This document shows positions 1-8,738 of a stretch of DNA of 29,895 nt, piece after piece (position 1 is the stretch's first letter; every line of letters begins with the position of its first letter). The stretch lies in contig NZ_JAJBUX010000123.1 of assembly GCF_020860125.1 (NCBI RefSeq), positions 1 to 29,895 of the forward strand, read 5' to 3'. The stretch comes from Cloacibacillus sp. Its GTDB lineage: Bacteria; Synergistota; Synergistia; Synergistales; Synergistaceae. The notes below the pieces were generated by a model. It was not told where the DNA came from and did not search any database. It saw nothing but the letters and a program-made list of their open reading frames with translations. The position numbers and the translations under genes are program-made.

Positions 1-584
1 GAGATAGATAATATTATAATATACGCATATTTTAATATTTTACAATTTGAGATATAATCGTATAGAATATATATAAAATAGATAATAAATAATTTATGAA
101 TACATGAAGCAATAATAAGTATAGTTATAAAAAATAATCTACCGTATTTATCTCTTGTCGTGTATTCAATAAATCCAAATAGAAAAAGAGCCATTGCTAT
201 AAAGTTACGAATTTGAATAATGTCTAATGACATTGGGTATATAACATATAACGAAAATAAGAAAAATAAATATTTTATTGGCAATATTCTTGAGAAAGCG
301 TTATGTATAATAAATATCACTAATAATGATAATATGACACGATACATTGCATAATTAAGACCAATTTCGCGTAGTATCTTATTTAACATCACATAAGCAT
401 ATTCTACGGAAACATCATACCCCTCATAGATATTTTTATATGCTATATAATCAGGATTATCCCAATTTATTGCAAATACAATAAAAATTATTAGAACTAA
501 ACCCTTAAGAAAAAAACCATAACGACGCGTCGTCACTGCCATCATAACAAGCAGAGAAATACAAAATAGGAATAAATAATCCAT
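1..584 (-). CDS. EpsG/Wzy-like polysaccharide polymerase, partial (C-terminus beyond window edge)
   Basis: An uninterrupted minus-strand frame of 194 codons starts at the ATG at 582-584 and runs off the left edge. The protein begins MDYLFLFCISLLVMMAV and is almost wholly hydrophobic, with several predicted membrane helices. It carries NPDYIAYKNIYEG near residue 43, then IRNFIAMALFLFGF and an IHK motif. That layout (an acidic/aromatic stretch after the first helices, then an R-N/Q-F-A motif, then a helix ending in H-K/S) is characteristic of EpsG-family O-antigen/exopolysaccharide polymerases. Family members usually have about 350 residues, so roughly half is present. Its ATG overlaps the stop of the preceding glycosyltransferase by one base (TAATG), so the two are probably translationally coupled. 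Role inferred: polymerising lipid-linked repeat units at the periplasmic face. No flippase (Wzx) is visible in the window. Codon use is extremely AT-rich. Confidence 0.72.
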   Translation of the reverse strand, partial: MDYLFLFCISLLVMMAVTTRRYGFFLKGLVLIIFIVFAINWDNPDYIAYKNIYEGYDVSVEYAYVMLNKILREIGLNYAMYRVILSLLVIFIIHNAFSRILPIKYLFFLFSLYVIYPMSLDIIQIRNFIAMALFLFGFIEYTTRDKYGRLFFITILIIASCIHKLFIIYFIYILYDYISNCKILKYAYIIILSI

Positions 585-1513
585 TATCTAGCATACCTAT
601 CATAAATATCTTGATGTTGGCGCTTCCTCATGAATACCCCATCCAAAGTACCACTATAAACTGCGGATATATATTTTTTTTTATTATCTACAATAATCAT
701 AATTGTCATAATCTCATATATTGACCATAGTAAACATTTTAATAACCACATAAGCGCCATCTTTTTATGCTTATAAAATACCAACCATCTGTTTCTATAA
801 ATATAATAATAACGTATTGGATTATGCCCAGAAAAAACAAATTTTATTCCACATACATATTTTGAGATAGGGGCACCCAACGAGTGGTATAATATCGCTT
901 TTTTGCATTTCTCTATTCGCCCATTATTTTCATAAACAGAAAAATCAAAATCATGATCAACGGCATCAATAAAAAGATCTGAGTAAAAACCTCCTATTGT
1001 TTCGGCAAAACGTGTATTTATTAACGAACCAGAAGTGATTGGCATCAGTCGTTTTTTCCTATTACTCCGATATAGAAGCAATCTATGTACTAGAGATCCT
1101 TCGATATTCTTTTTAAAATTTTCATCATTTATAGTCGGAATAATTACCGCCAAAGGTTCATTTTTATTGCCTTTTAATTTATCCTTTTCTATAAAATCAC
1201 TCATGGCAACCAAATATTCTTCGCCACAGACACTGTCTTGATCCATAGTAAGCAACCAATCTTTATTTTCTCTTAATGCAATTGCCAATGCTTGGTTTAA
1301 TGCCACACCTATTCCTTTGTTTTCATTATTACACATTACATGAAGATTATATTTGTAAAATTCGGTTATTAGTGAATTATTTATAGATTTAAAATTTGAC
1401 GAACCATTGTCAATGATATAAATGTCAAGCTTAGGTGGCAGACTTTTCAACAATTTTATCAGTGTTATTATATCAGGATTATATGTTATTATAGACACAG
1501 CGACATTTTGCAT
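584..1513 (-). CDS. Glycosyltransferase family 2 (rhamnosyltransferase-like)
   Basis: This 309-residue protein has a GT-A fold. The N-terminal nucleotide-binding strand VSIITYNPD (about residues 6-14) is followed by IIDNGSSN (33-40), the NKGIGVALNQAL segment (65-76) and the metal-binding DQDS motif (91-94). The DQD signature plus N-K-G-x-G is typical of the dTDP-rhamnosyltransferase-like subgroup of GT2; that donor assignment is family knowledge, not proven here. A hydrophobic segment at about 253-275 may anchor the protein to the membrane. It lies one base after the upstream gene's stop and its own stop overlaps the polymerase start, so it is an internal operon gene. It probably adds one sugar to the undecaprenyl-linked repeat unit on the cytoplasmic side. 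Strongly AT-rich. Confidence 0.85.
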   Translation of the reverse strand: MQNVAVSIITYNPDIITLIKLLKSLPPKLDIYIIDNGSSNFKSINNSLITEFYKYNLHVMCNNENKGIGVALNQALAIALRENKDWLLTMDQDSVCGEEYLVAMSDFIEKDKLKGNKNEPLAVIIPTINDENFKKNIEGSLVHRLLLYRSNRKKRLMPITSGSLINTRFAETIGGFYSDLFIDAVDHDFDFSVYENNGRIEKCKKAILYHSLGAPISKYVCGIKFVFSGHNPIRYYYIYRNRWLVFYKHKKMALMWLLKCLLWSIYEIMTIMIIVDNKKKYISAVYSGTLDGVFMRKRQHQDIYDRYAR

Positions 1514-1514
1514 A

Positions 1515-2372
1515 CTAAAACTGCTTTCTTTGTGAATCGTAATACATATTCCTAATGAACATTACGGATTCTCTCATCATATGAACTTTTACAGATGTCT
1601 TCAGTTTTCCCGTTACTTTTTTCTCTTTATGCGTCACTTCCAATTCAGAATCATAATACTCTTTATAACCTAATAACCTGATAATTTCTGATATATAAGC
1701 CTCTTCACTATACATTAAACACGGAAAAGGTCTTTTCAACATTTCTATTATAATTTTTTCTGAAATAATAAAAAAACATCCATGAGCTTCTTCAATAAAG
1801 CAACTCTCAGGTTTCTCTTTTTTTCTAAATAATGATTTTAAGTAAGAAAGATAAAAATATATTTTTGCAAGATATGAGAATTTTAGAACAAACAATAGTA
1901 TATCTAATTTTTCTTTTGTATGTCTCTTCATATACTGAGGATTACCATAAGATTTAGATTGCAGTTGATATATAGAAGGCCCAATGCACGCTACTTTTTC
2001 TGGATATTCCTTTATGAATAGATCAGAAATGAACGTCTCTGATTGTATTTCAATATCCGTATTACTCATTATAACCCACTTAATCATAATGTCAGGTTCA
2101 TGCCGTTTAAACTCTTTATAGCCATTTAGCATTCCATTTAAATAGCCTAAATTTTTGCAAGCATCAACTACATAAGATTTTATTGCCAAGCCTTCTAACG
2201 CTTTTAACAACCTGACTTTATTCCACCCATCAGAAAAAAGATTTATATTTATAATTAAATATATTCTTTCTGCTACATCTTGTTTTGTTAACATAGCAGC
2301 ATACTCTAGTACTTCCATTTCATTTGCATAACAATTGACGAGATTAACCACAAAACAACTATTAATACTCAT
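1515..2372 (-). CDS. Glycosyltransferase, GT2-like (GT-A fold)
   Basis: This 285-residue protein lacks the textbook N-terminal GT2 opening but shows a GT-A layout: a conserved-looking NLGYLNGMLNGYKEF segment (about 74-88), a SNTDIEI motif (103-109) in the place of the DXD metal site, an EAHGCFFI stretch (195-202) in the acceptor-site position, and a late acidic motif around MYSEEAYISE. These features resemble glycosyltransferases that sit in O-antigen clusters, but donor and acceptor cannot be read. A basic, hydrophobic stretch around 155-185 could associate with the membrane. Its ATG overlaps the upstream amidotransferase stop in an ATGA arrangement. The call rests on motif order and neighbourhood. 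A non-GT2 surface-sugar enzyme is possible but less likely. Confidence 0.65.
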   Translation of the reverse strand: MSINSCFVVNLVNCYANEMEVLEYAAMLTKQDVAERIYLIININLFSDGWNKVRLLKALEGLAIKSYVVDACKNLGYLNGMLNGYKEFKRHEPDIMIKWVIMSNTDIEIQSETFISDLFIKEYPEKVACIGPSIYQLQSKSYGNPQYMKRHTKEKLDILLFVLKFSYLAKIYFYLSYLKSLFRKKEKPESCFIEEAHGCFFIISEKIIIEMLKRPFPCLMYSEEAYISEIIRLLGYKEYYDSELEVTHKEKKVTGKLKTSVKVHMMRESVMFIRNMYYDSQRKQF

Positions 2373-3508
2373 TTCCTGAAATTCCTTTTTTCAATTCCTA
2401 AAAGCATGGCCAACTTTATTGCTTTGTTTATCATGCCAAAGCTGTTTTTATAATCCCTGAATGTTTTATTAGGCAATCTGAAGAATTCCATCAATTCTAT
2501 TGTTGTAATTCCAAGTTTATCACATATAAACTCCATATCTTCTTGAGCGATGCCTTCGTCATAAGGTTGTTCAGCAATCTCTTTCAATGCTTCATCCCTA
2601 GTCATCTGTCCAGTTAAGATAAGACTTGAGAAATAGCAACGACGCTTATCATAACCAAATTTACGCGGTAGCCACCAGCCTTCATAAAATCTAGTGAAGC
2701 GATCTTCATAATGTTTGTTAGCATACTGTTCCCAGCCAAACCTATCTGAAAGCAACACTGTAGCAGCATCCTTCCTGTAGTCCACATAGTTTAAAGGCTT
2801 AACAACTTTGATTCCCTTAAAATATCGATACCAGATGCGGTATTTAAACATACTGCAAAGTGGAAACTCTTTTAATGGCCGTGTACCAAAACACCTATGA
2901 ATATCACGCAGTAGCTTAACATCGTTGTAATATGTCCATTCCTGTGGGGGTTTAACACACTCTGTCGAATTATTTCCGCCAGTCATCACATATTTGAAAC
3001 CATTTTTCGCGGCATAATTGCACAATGCAGAGAAGATCGCCGTGTCCTGAGGCGTATCTTGATATGGTACAGCTGATTTAAAGAAAGCCAACTGTAGGTC
3101 TTTCATTTCTTCCCAGTTTATCGTAAGAGTAACGATATCCAACCCTAACTTTTTAACAAGGTTATCAACATTATTATTGGCAACATTTAAGTTCCAACCA
3201 GTATCCACCGAAACCAGTAACGAATTAAGAGATAGCTTTTCTTTAACAACATAGGTCAAATAAGAGCTATCTGTACCTCCGCTCATACCAATGATGCAAT
3301 TATATTTTTTATCGGCAGTATCACGTCTTATTTTATCAGAAATGTTAAGCAGTTCTTTACTACCTTGTTCGTCAGGATGCCAGCTTGGAAGGATAGTATT
3401 ATAATAATTATCGCAAAAATCACAATGACCATTTTTATCAAATCTAATTTGCGGATCAGAAGTGTCCATAATGCAGTTAGTACAGATCCTGTACTCTAGA
3501 TTATTCAT
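2369..3508 (-). CDS. N-acetyl sugar amidotransferase (WbpG/PseA-like, PP-loop)
   Basis: This 379-residue protein has four N-terminal cysteines in two CxxC pairs (C9/C12 and C29/C32), likely a zinc-binding knuckle. They are followed by a PP-loop ATP-pyrophosphatase motif, SGGTDS at 76-81, and the downstream VSVDTGWN segment. This matches N-acetyl sugar amidotransferases such as WbpG, which adenylate an acetamido group and replace its oxygen with ammonia to form an acetamidino sugar. In Pseudomonas O5, WbpG works with HisH- and HisF-like partners that supply ammonia; neither is visible in this window, so they may lie beyond the left edge. It overlaps both neighbours by four bases. With the WecC-type dehydrogenase nearby, an amidino-modified aminuronic acid in the surface glycan is a reasonable inference. 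Confidence 0.85.
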   Translation of the reverse strand: MNNLEYRICTNCIMDTSDPQIRFDKNGHCDFCDNYYNTILPSWHPDEQGSKELLNISDKIRRDTADKKYNCIIGMSGGTDSSYLTYVVKEKLSLNSLLVSVDTGWNLNVANNNVDNLVKKLGLDIVTLTINWEEMKDLQLAFFKSAVPYQDTPQDTAIFSALCNYAAKNGFKYVMTGGNNSTECVKPPQEWTYYNDVKLLRDIHRCFGTRPLKEFPLCSMFKYRIWYRYFKGIKVVKPLNYVDYRKDAATVLLSDRFGWEQYANKHYEDRFTRFYEGWWLPRKFGYDKRRCYFSSLILTGQMTRDEALKEIAEQPYDEGIAQEDMEFICDKLGITTIELMEFFRLPNKTFRDYKNSFGMINKAIKLAMLLGIEKRNFRK

Positions 3509-5619
3509 TGTTTACCTCCAAAAATTCTTTCAAAAATCATTCTATGGTTCACAAATGCATCCTCAATAGCATTGTTCTCTGATTTGCCTGAGATCACAGA
3601 CGCAATATGCTTATATTCATCATAGATACCCTTATCCTGCCGCAATTTGATCATAACTGCTTTGATATTCCCGTAAATCCTCATGCTAATGTAGTTGTTC
3701 AGTTCGCACACAGAACCATTGGAAAACACTCTAAGCTGTTCTTTAGGATACTTCTTGGATCCCATAGAGGTGTAGATTATGCTTGCCGCCGCACCCGAGG
3801 AAAAACGTAATGTTACGATGGCGTTATCATTCTTCGGATAAGCTTCGTTGGCAGCGTATGTGACGTCCAATGACTCCAATTTGCTGCCATCAAGGTATTG
3901 GATCGTATCCACAAAATGACATGCTTCGCCAATGATCCGCCCTCCTCCGACAGCTTCATCCTGCGTCCAGTGGTTCTCTGGAATATAGCCTGCATTAGCA
4001 ATATAGTCATAAACAGCTGGAATTTTATCTGTGGACAACATCTCCTTTATTTTATTAACCAGAGGTGAATAGCGTCTGTTCATACCGCAAAAAAGCTCAC
4101 CGTTAGATGATCTATACGCCGACTCGATATGCTCCAGTTCATCAAGCGTTAGACACAGCGGTTTTTCACAATACACATGCTTGTTAGCTTCCAACGCTTC
4201 AAGGATGAACTTCGCATGGGTATTATGGTTGGTCGAGATAATTACAAGATCAATCTCTGGATCATCAATGAGTCTCCTGTACTCGTTAGTTATATATTCA
4301 AAGTAAAAAGAACTCGACGCCTGCGCTGCACCAATACCACCAGTACTAGCAAGAGCTTTAAGCTCGTATAGCCCTGTACTCTGCATAATCGGGAGTAGGG
4401 TATTTCTAGAAAAATTACCGGAGCCAATAAGTCCGACTCGAATTTTGCCGCCAATTATTTTTTTTGCGGAGTTTGTAATGACTGGTGTCCATTTTTTATC
4501 GCGTTCTGGATACTGGAGAAGTACACCAATATAGCGCTCATGATTCGTGTTAGTCGTGATCATCTCATACGCCCTGGCAGCTTCCTCGAATGGAATAACA
4601 TGTGTGATGAGATCGGTAAAATCAGCTCGGCCCTCGCTGATGAGCCGGACAAACTCTTCGATATTTCGACCTTCAGTAAAGCGTACATGGCCAATGGGGT
4701 AGTCCACACCATTGTCTTCATAACTAGGATCATACCGTCCTGGACCATATGATCGAGCAATTGTGAATGTCAATTCTTTCGCGTAATAGGGGCGGCGATC
4801 AAGATTCATCTGAGTGACACCAATCATGCAGATAATGCCACGGTCACGGGCAATATCGGCTGCTAGGTCCATAGGGGAATTGGAATCTGTGGCAGCAGTA
4901 ATAATGACCTTATCGACACCATTACCTTTTGTGAGCGACCTGGTCATGTCAGCAGCGTTTTCACTGTTGGAATTTATAAATGCTTTAAGACGTGTTCCAG
5001 GTAATCGCTTATCGGTGATATCATATGCAATGACATCACAGCCATAAGCATTGAGTATACGGGCTGTAATGTGACCAACCAAGCCAAGTCCTATAACTGC
5101 CACCGTTTCTCCTGCTATGATATTTGCCTGGTGGATACCCTGCAAGGCGATACCACCAAGCGCGCACATTGCATATTGGCGATAATCGTTGAGCCCTTCC
5201 GGCAATTTAGCGATTAGGTTTCGGTTTACGCGGTTGACTTCCGCGTGATAAGCTTGACCTACCATAGCGACACGGTCATCTTCCACAATATCAGTCACTC
5301 CGCGCCCGCAGGCCACCACAGTTCCCACACCAGAATAGCCCATAGGCATAGGCTCAGCCAAGCGAGTGAGAGCTACATCCAAAGTTGTAAGAATGCCATC
5401 CGTAGACATTTTTTCAATAATTTTCCGTGCTTGATCGGGACGTGCCAGAACCTTTTGTACAAGATTCTTTCCTCCAAAAGAGGTAAGTCCGCGCTCTGTG
5501 CCAGCACTGACAACGGTATATTCCGTCTCTACGATTACATAGTTATCTTTTACGATAGGTGAAGGCGTATCTATAATTTTTACTGAGCCATCATTGACCA
5601 TCATAAACAGCTGTTTCAT
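3505..5619 (-). CDS. Fused Zn-type alcohol dehydrogenase / Gfo-Idh-MocA oxidoreductase
   Basis: The protein has about 704 residues in two domains. Residues ~1-370 form a medium-chain dehydrogenase/reductase with the Rossmann motif GLGLVG (177-182). Residues ~393-704 form a Gfo/Idh/MocA dehydrogenase with GLIGSGNFS (from 396) and the family EKP motif (485-487). Such bi-domain oxidoreductases recur in O-antigen and capsule clusters next to heparinase-II/III-like proteins, but I know of no settled reaction. A longer reading from a GTG at 5634 exists. I chose the ATG at 5619 because GAGGAG sits seven bases upstream of it and the protein then begins MKQLFMMVNDG. It likely acts on a nucleotide sugar or lipid-linked sugar in the cytoplasm, using NAD(P)H in both domains. 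Its stop overlaps the amidotransferase start (ATGA). Confidence 0.85.
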   Translation of the reverse strand: MKQLFMMVNDGSVKIIDTPSPIVKDNYVIVETEYTVVSAGTERGLTSFGGKNLVQKVLARPDQARKIIEKMSTDGILTTLDVALTRLAEPMPMGYSGVGTVVACGRGVTDIVEDDRVAMVGQAYHAEVNRVNRNLIAKLPEGLNDYRQYAMCALGGIALQGIHQANIIAGETVAVIGLGLVGHITARILNAYGCDVIAYDITDKRLPGTRLKAFINSNSENAADMTRSLTKGNGVDKVIITAATDSNSPMDLAADIARDRGIICMIGVTQMNLDRRPYYAKELTFTIARSYGPGRYDPSYEDNGVDYPIGHVRFTEGRNIEEFVRLISEGRADFTDLITHVIPFEEAARAYEMITTNTNHERYIGVLLQYPERDKKWTPVITNSAKKIIGGKIRVGLIGSGNFSRNTLLPIMQSTGLYELKALASTGGIGAAQASSSFYFEYITNEYRRLIDDPEIDLVIISTNHNTHAKFILEALEANKHVYCEKPLCLTLDELEHIESAYRSSNGELFCGMNRRYSPLVNKIKEMLSTDKIPAVYDYIANAGYIPENHWTQDEAVGGGRIIGEACHFVDTIQYLDGSKLESLDVTYAANEAYPKNDNAIVTLRFSSGAAASIIYTSMGSKKYPKEQLRVFSNGSVCELNNYISMRIYGNIKAVMIKLRQDKGIYDEYKHIASVISGKSENNAIEDAFVNHRMIFERIFGGKQ

Positions 5620-5634
5620 CTGGTATCTCCTCAC

Positions 5635-6855
5635 TCACAGCGTATATATATTCGGCAAAGTGCATATTTTTCTGGTATCGAGGATGATTTTACCTCTCAA
5701 CATTTCCATCTTTTCGCGAATTTCGCTATGCCCAACAAGAATTACCACCATATCGACATCTCTCAGAAAGGCTTCGAATTCGTGATATTGATTAGCGACA
5801 ACATCGCATTTTACCCACGGGTCATATATTTTTATACCACTAGCCAGATGCTTTTTCATACAATCAAGCATTTGCAAAGTCGGACTTTCACGGATATCGT
5901 CAACATCTTCTTTGTATGTAAGGCCGTATAAGCCAACACGGGAGACATCATTAAGCCCCGTCTCTCTCATTATGTCATGGATGCGTTCAAGGACAAATTC
6001 CGGCATGGAATCGTTTATTTTGCGAGCGGCTAGTATAATGTTTGCCAAACCAGGGTAGTTACCTACAAGAAACCATGGGTCAACAGAGATACAATGCCCG
6101 CCAACTCCAGGGCCTGGGCTGAGTACATTCACACGTGGATGCTTGTTGGCAATGCGGATTATTTCATATACATCCATATTATCACTGCGGCAAATCTTGG
6201 CAAGCTCGTTGGCGTAAGCAATGTTGATATCACGAAAGGTATTTTCGACCACTTTTGTCATTTCTGCTGTGCGGATATCTGTAGTAACTATCTCTCCTTC
6301 ACAGAATGAAGCATATATTTTTTTTACCTTCTCTGCTATTTTAACATCATCCGCACCGACTGTACGGGCATTGTGCTTAAGCTCATAGACCATATTACCA
6401 GGAATGATGCGTTCAGGCGCATGAGCCAGGTGGATGTCTCTGCCGGTGACAAAACCACTTTTCTCTACAATGGGACGGATATACTTCTCAACGGTGCCGG
6501 GAGATACCGTGGATTCAAGAACGACAGTCGCGCCCTTGGGACAGACCTTCATAATTTCTTTGACGGCCATGACCACATAACGCGCGTCAAGCTTCTTGCT
6601 TCGTTTGTCATAGGGCGTTGGCACGGCTACGATGTATATATCCGTTTTCTGGTATTCATGCGAAAACTTTATCCCAACGTTGACCGCAGCTTTAAACAGT
6701 TCATCAAGACCACGCTCTTCAAAGGTTGTATGTCCAGTATTAAGCTGAGTAACCAGTTCTTTGTTGTAATCCGTACCAACGACTTCCATACCATGAGACG
6801 CAAGCATAAGGGCAGTTGGTAGTCCAATGTAACCAAGACCTATTACGTTGATCAT
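5635..6855 (-). CDS. wecC: UDP-N-acetyl-D-mannosaminuronate-type dehydrogenase (UDP-sugar 6-dehydrogenase)
   Basis: This 406-residue protein belongs to the UDP-glucose/GDP-mannose dehydrogenase family. It has the N-terminal NAD motif GLGYIGLP (6-13), the central EMTKVVENTFRDIN segment (198-211) with the conserved Lys and Asn, and the catalytic cysteine in GGHCISVDPWF (Cys255). GGHC followed by VDPWF is the form seen in WecC/WbpA-type enzymes acting on UDP-N-acetylhexosamines rather than UDP-glucose. The predicted reaction is two-step NAD-dependent oxidation of UDP-ManNAc (or UDP-GlcNAc) to the uronic acid. A WecB-type 2-epimerase is not in the window, so the substrate remains inferred. Its ATG overlaps the heparinase-like gene's stop (ATGA). 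The product would be a donor for one of the downstream glycosyltransferases or a substrate for the amidotransferase. Confidence 0.85.
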   Translation of the reverse strand: MINVIGLGYIGLPTALMLASHGMEVVGTDYNKELVTQLNTGHTTFEERGLDELFKAAVNVGIKFSHEYQKTDIYIVAVPTPYDKRSKKLDARYVVMAVKEIMKVCPKGATVVLESTVSPGTVEKYIRPIVEKSGFVTGRDIHLAHAPERIIPGNMVYELKHNARTVGADDVKIAEKVKKIYASFCEGEIVTTDIRTAEMTKVVENTFRDINIAYANELAKICRSDNMDVYEIIRIANKHPRVNVLSPGPGVGGHCISVDPWFLVGNYPGLANIILAARKINDSMPEFVLERIHDIMRETGLNDVSRVGLYGLTYKEDVDDIRESPTLQMLDCMKKHLASGIKIYDPWVKCDVVANQYHEFEAFLRDVDMVVILVGHSEIREKMEMLRGKIILDTRKICTLPNIYTL

Positions 6856-8738
6856 CCGTTATTCTCCTTATCGCTATCTATAAAGTTAATGTGTGTTTCA
6901 AAGACGCATTTTCTATCTGTGATTTTCTGTTTTACCATGACACAACTGATTTTTTCTAATTCGTAATAATGGGAACTCATATACGACGAACATAACGAGA
7001 GATCCCCGTTTACCCGTACATCACATAAATGTTTTTTATCGCGCATTAGGCGGAATCCACCCTCTCTGACCGAGATATCGCATGGCGAATGGAAAAAGAG
7101 CGTGGCTTCGCCTTCGATATCCGTTTCAACGGAATCGAAAATTACATAGCCGTTCTCTTCTATTTTTATGTCTCTTTTATGGAAATAACTGCCATTTCTA
7201 GCGGATAATGTTCCAGAAAAGTATTTATCATTCATGTTAAATTTTGTTCGTTTTGTCCAGTTGTATATTAAGAAGGCTCCATCTGAATCCATCTGATCCA
7301 GATCATTGATCATCAGGACATTGTGCGAAGCGGTTCGCGCCAGAGACTTCCCTGATGCGTCTGCGTAAGAATAGGTGCCTCCGTCACAAAAAATATTGAC
7401 GCCCTTGTACCATAAATCCATATGCAGCTGATCCATATGCCCTGGTCTACTTTTATAGTTTTGAAGATATGTTACGAGGAAGCTCTCTCCCGAACGCAGT
7501 ATGTAGTAACCCGACATATCGTAAGATACGCTTTTGCGTTCGGGAGCCATTATTGGGAAGTCGGTCTTGCCGACAAACCACAATAGTTCTTCATCATAAT
7601 CTCCGGCCTTATATAATCTGCTGCCAGCCGCGGCGGCATATACCGTGTTTATAACAGGGCGATAGTCTCTGTAATCCTGTGAGGCAACAGGGAAAATCAG
7701 GGCTCCGTCATTAGATCCGTAATTCGGTACATAACCATCCTCGTTTTGCATCATAAAAAGCAACTGGGCGCTGTTTTTTATAATCTCATTTGCCTTTTTA
7801 GATAAGTAATGGCCCGTCTTTGGTGCGATGCTGAACAGGCATTCCATCAACTGAAGCACAAGCCTCTGATAGTTGGAAGAAAACTGCTTATATCCGCCAT
7901 CCGCATAGAACTGATCTGAAATCGTCTCTTCAAGCAAGGCATACATTTCCGCGACCTTTTTATCGTCCTCGCAGCACCAAGCGCCGATAATCTGCCCTGT
8001 TATCTCGGATATCGTATGGTTATTTTTTATGCACCTTCGGGCATAGAAGAAGTTCGAAAGTATTTTCTTGTAGCTGTCTTTTACAATAGTCCCGACATTG
8101 TTTTTCAACTCTGAAGATGCCATTCCAGCCTCTTTGAAGGCTAAATAGACGATGAGAATATTGATCATCCTGATGGCGCATTCCTGCCCACACTTATAAT
8201 TTATGCCATAGGAGTAGGAGTTGTCTTTCAGCCAGCTCTTGACATGAGCGGCGAAGGCTTCAAAGTATTTGACGTCGCCGGTAAGCAAAAAGGCACGTAC
8301 CAGACAGTAGCCATGAGTAAATCTCGACGCTTCCCATATTACCTTGATATCCCCTCTGTTCGGATCAAAATCAGGCAGTTTGTACCATTTTGAATCTTTG
8401 GGGCTGGACATTTTTGTAACGGGAGAATAATGCCAATCAATCGGATTCTTGTAATCGAAGTTATGGCAGGAGAAGGCGAATAAAACGCCTGATAAGGCGT
8501 TGTCCGCACGGGAGATTATCTCTTTCTGCTTCTCTATAGGCAGTTTCTTAAGAAAATCTTTTATGGCGTCAGTTTTTATCTCAAAGATATCTATACGCGA
8601 TACCGCTGCATTATGTTCAAAGAATCTTTCGGCAAAGGGCAGCAGCCGGAGGCTCTTTAGTTTTAGGCTATAGAGCGACCGATTCAGCAACCAGCAGGCA
8701 CCATATTCTTTTATGACGAGCTGTAGGATGTTTTTCAT
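6852..8738 (-). CDS. Heparinase II/III family protein (alginate-lyase/heparinase fold)
   Basis: This 628-residue protein has an all-alpha toroid-like N-terminal half (about 60-350, including NHTISEITGQ, which carries the conserved Asn-His of this superfamily). Its beta-sandwich heparinase II/III-like C-terminal half holds RPGHMDQLHMDLWYKG and a conserved TASHNVLMIN segment. Enzymes of this fold usually cleave acidic polysaccharides by beta-elimination. Here the gene is embedded in a biosynthetic operon and the N-terminus (MKNILQLVIKEYGACWLL) shows no convincing signal peptide, so cytoplasmic action is possible and the lyase assignment is not secure. It overlaps the genes on both sides by four bases. 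Close companions (GT4, bi-domain oxidoreductase) form a block that recurs in O-antigen clusters. Confidence 0.8.
   Translation of the reverse strand: MKNILQLVIKEYGACWLLNRSLYSLKLKSLRLLPFAERFFEHNAAVSRIDIFEIKTDAIKDFLKKLPIEKQKEIISRADNALSGVLFAFSCHNFDYKNPIDWHYSPVTKMSSPKDSKWYKLPDFDPNRGDIKVIWEASRFTHGYCLVRAFLLTGDVKYFEAFAAHVKSWLKDNSYSYGINYKCGQECAIRMINILIVYLAFKEAGMASSELKNNVGTIVKDSYKKILSNFFYARRCIKNNHTISEITGQIIGAWCCEDDKKVAEMYALLEETISDQFYADGGYKQFSSNYQRLVLQLMECLFSIAPKTGHYLSKKANEIIKNSAQLLFMMQNEDGYVPNYGSNDGALIFPVASQDYRDYRPVINTVYAAAAGSRLYKAGDYDEELLWFVGKTDFPIMAPERKSVSYDMSGYYILRSGESFLVTYLQNYKSRPGHMDQLHMDLWYKGVNIFCDGGTYSYADASGKSLARTASHNVLMINDLDQMDSDGAFLIYNWTKRTKFNMNDKYFSGTLSARNGSYFHKRDIKIEENGYVIFDSVETDIEGEATLFFHSPCDISVREGGFRLMRDKKHLCDVRVNGDLSLCSSYMSSHYYELEKISCVMVKQKITDRKCVFETHINFIDSDKENNG

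Noticed and set aside
5635..5637. GTG at 5634 as start of the fused oxidoreductase
   Set aside because: It sits inside the ribosome site of the better ATG at 5619.
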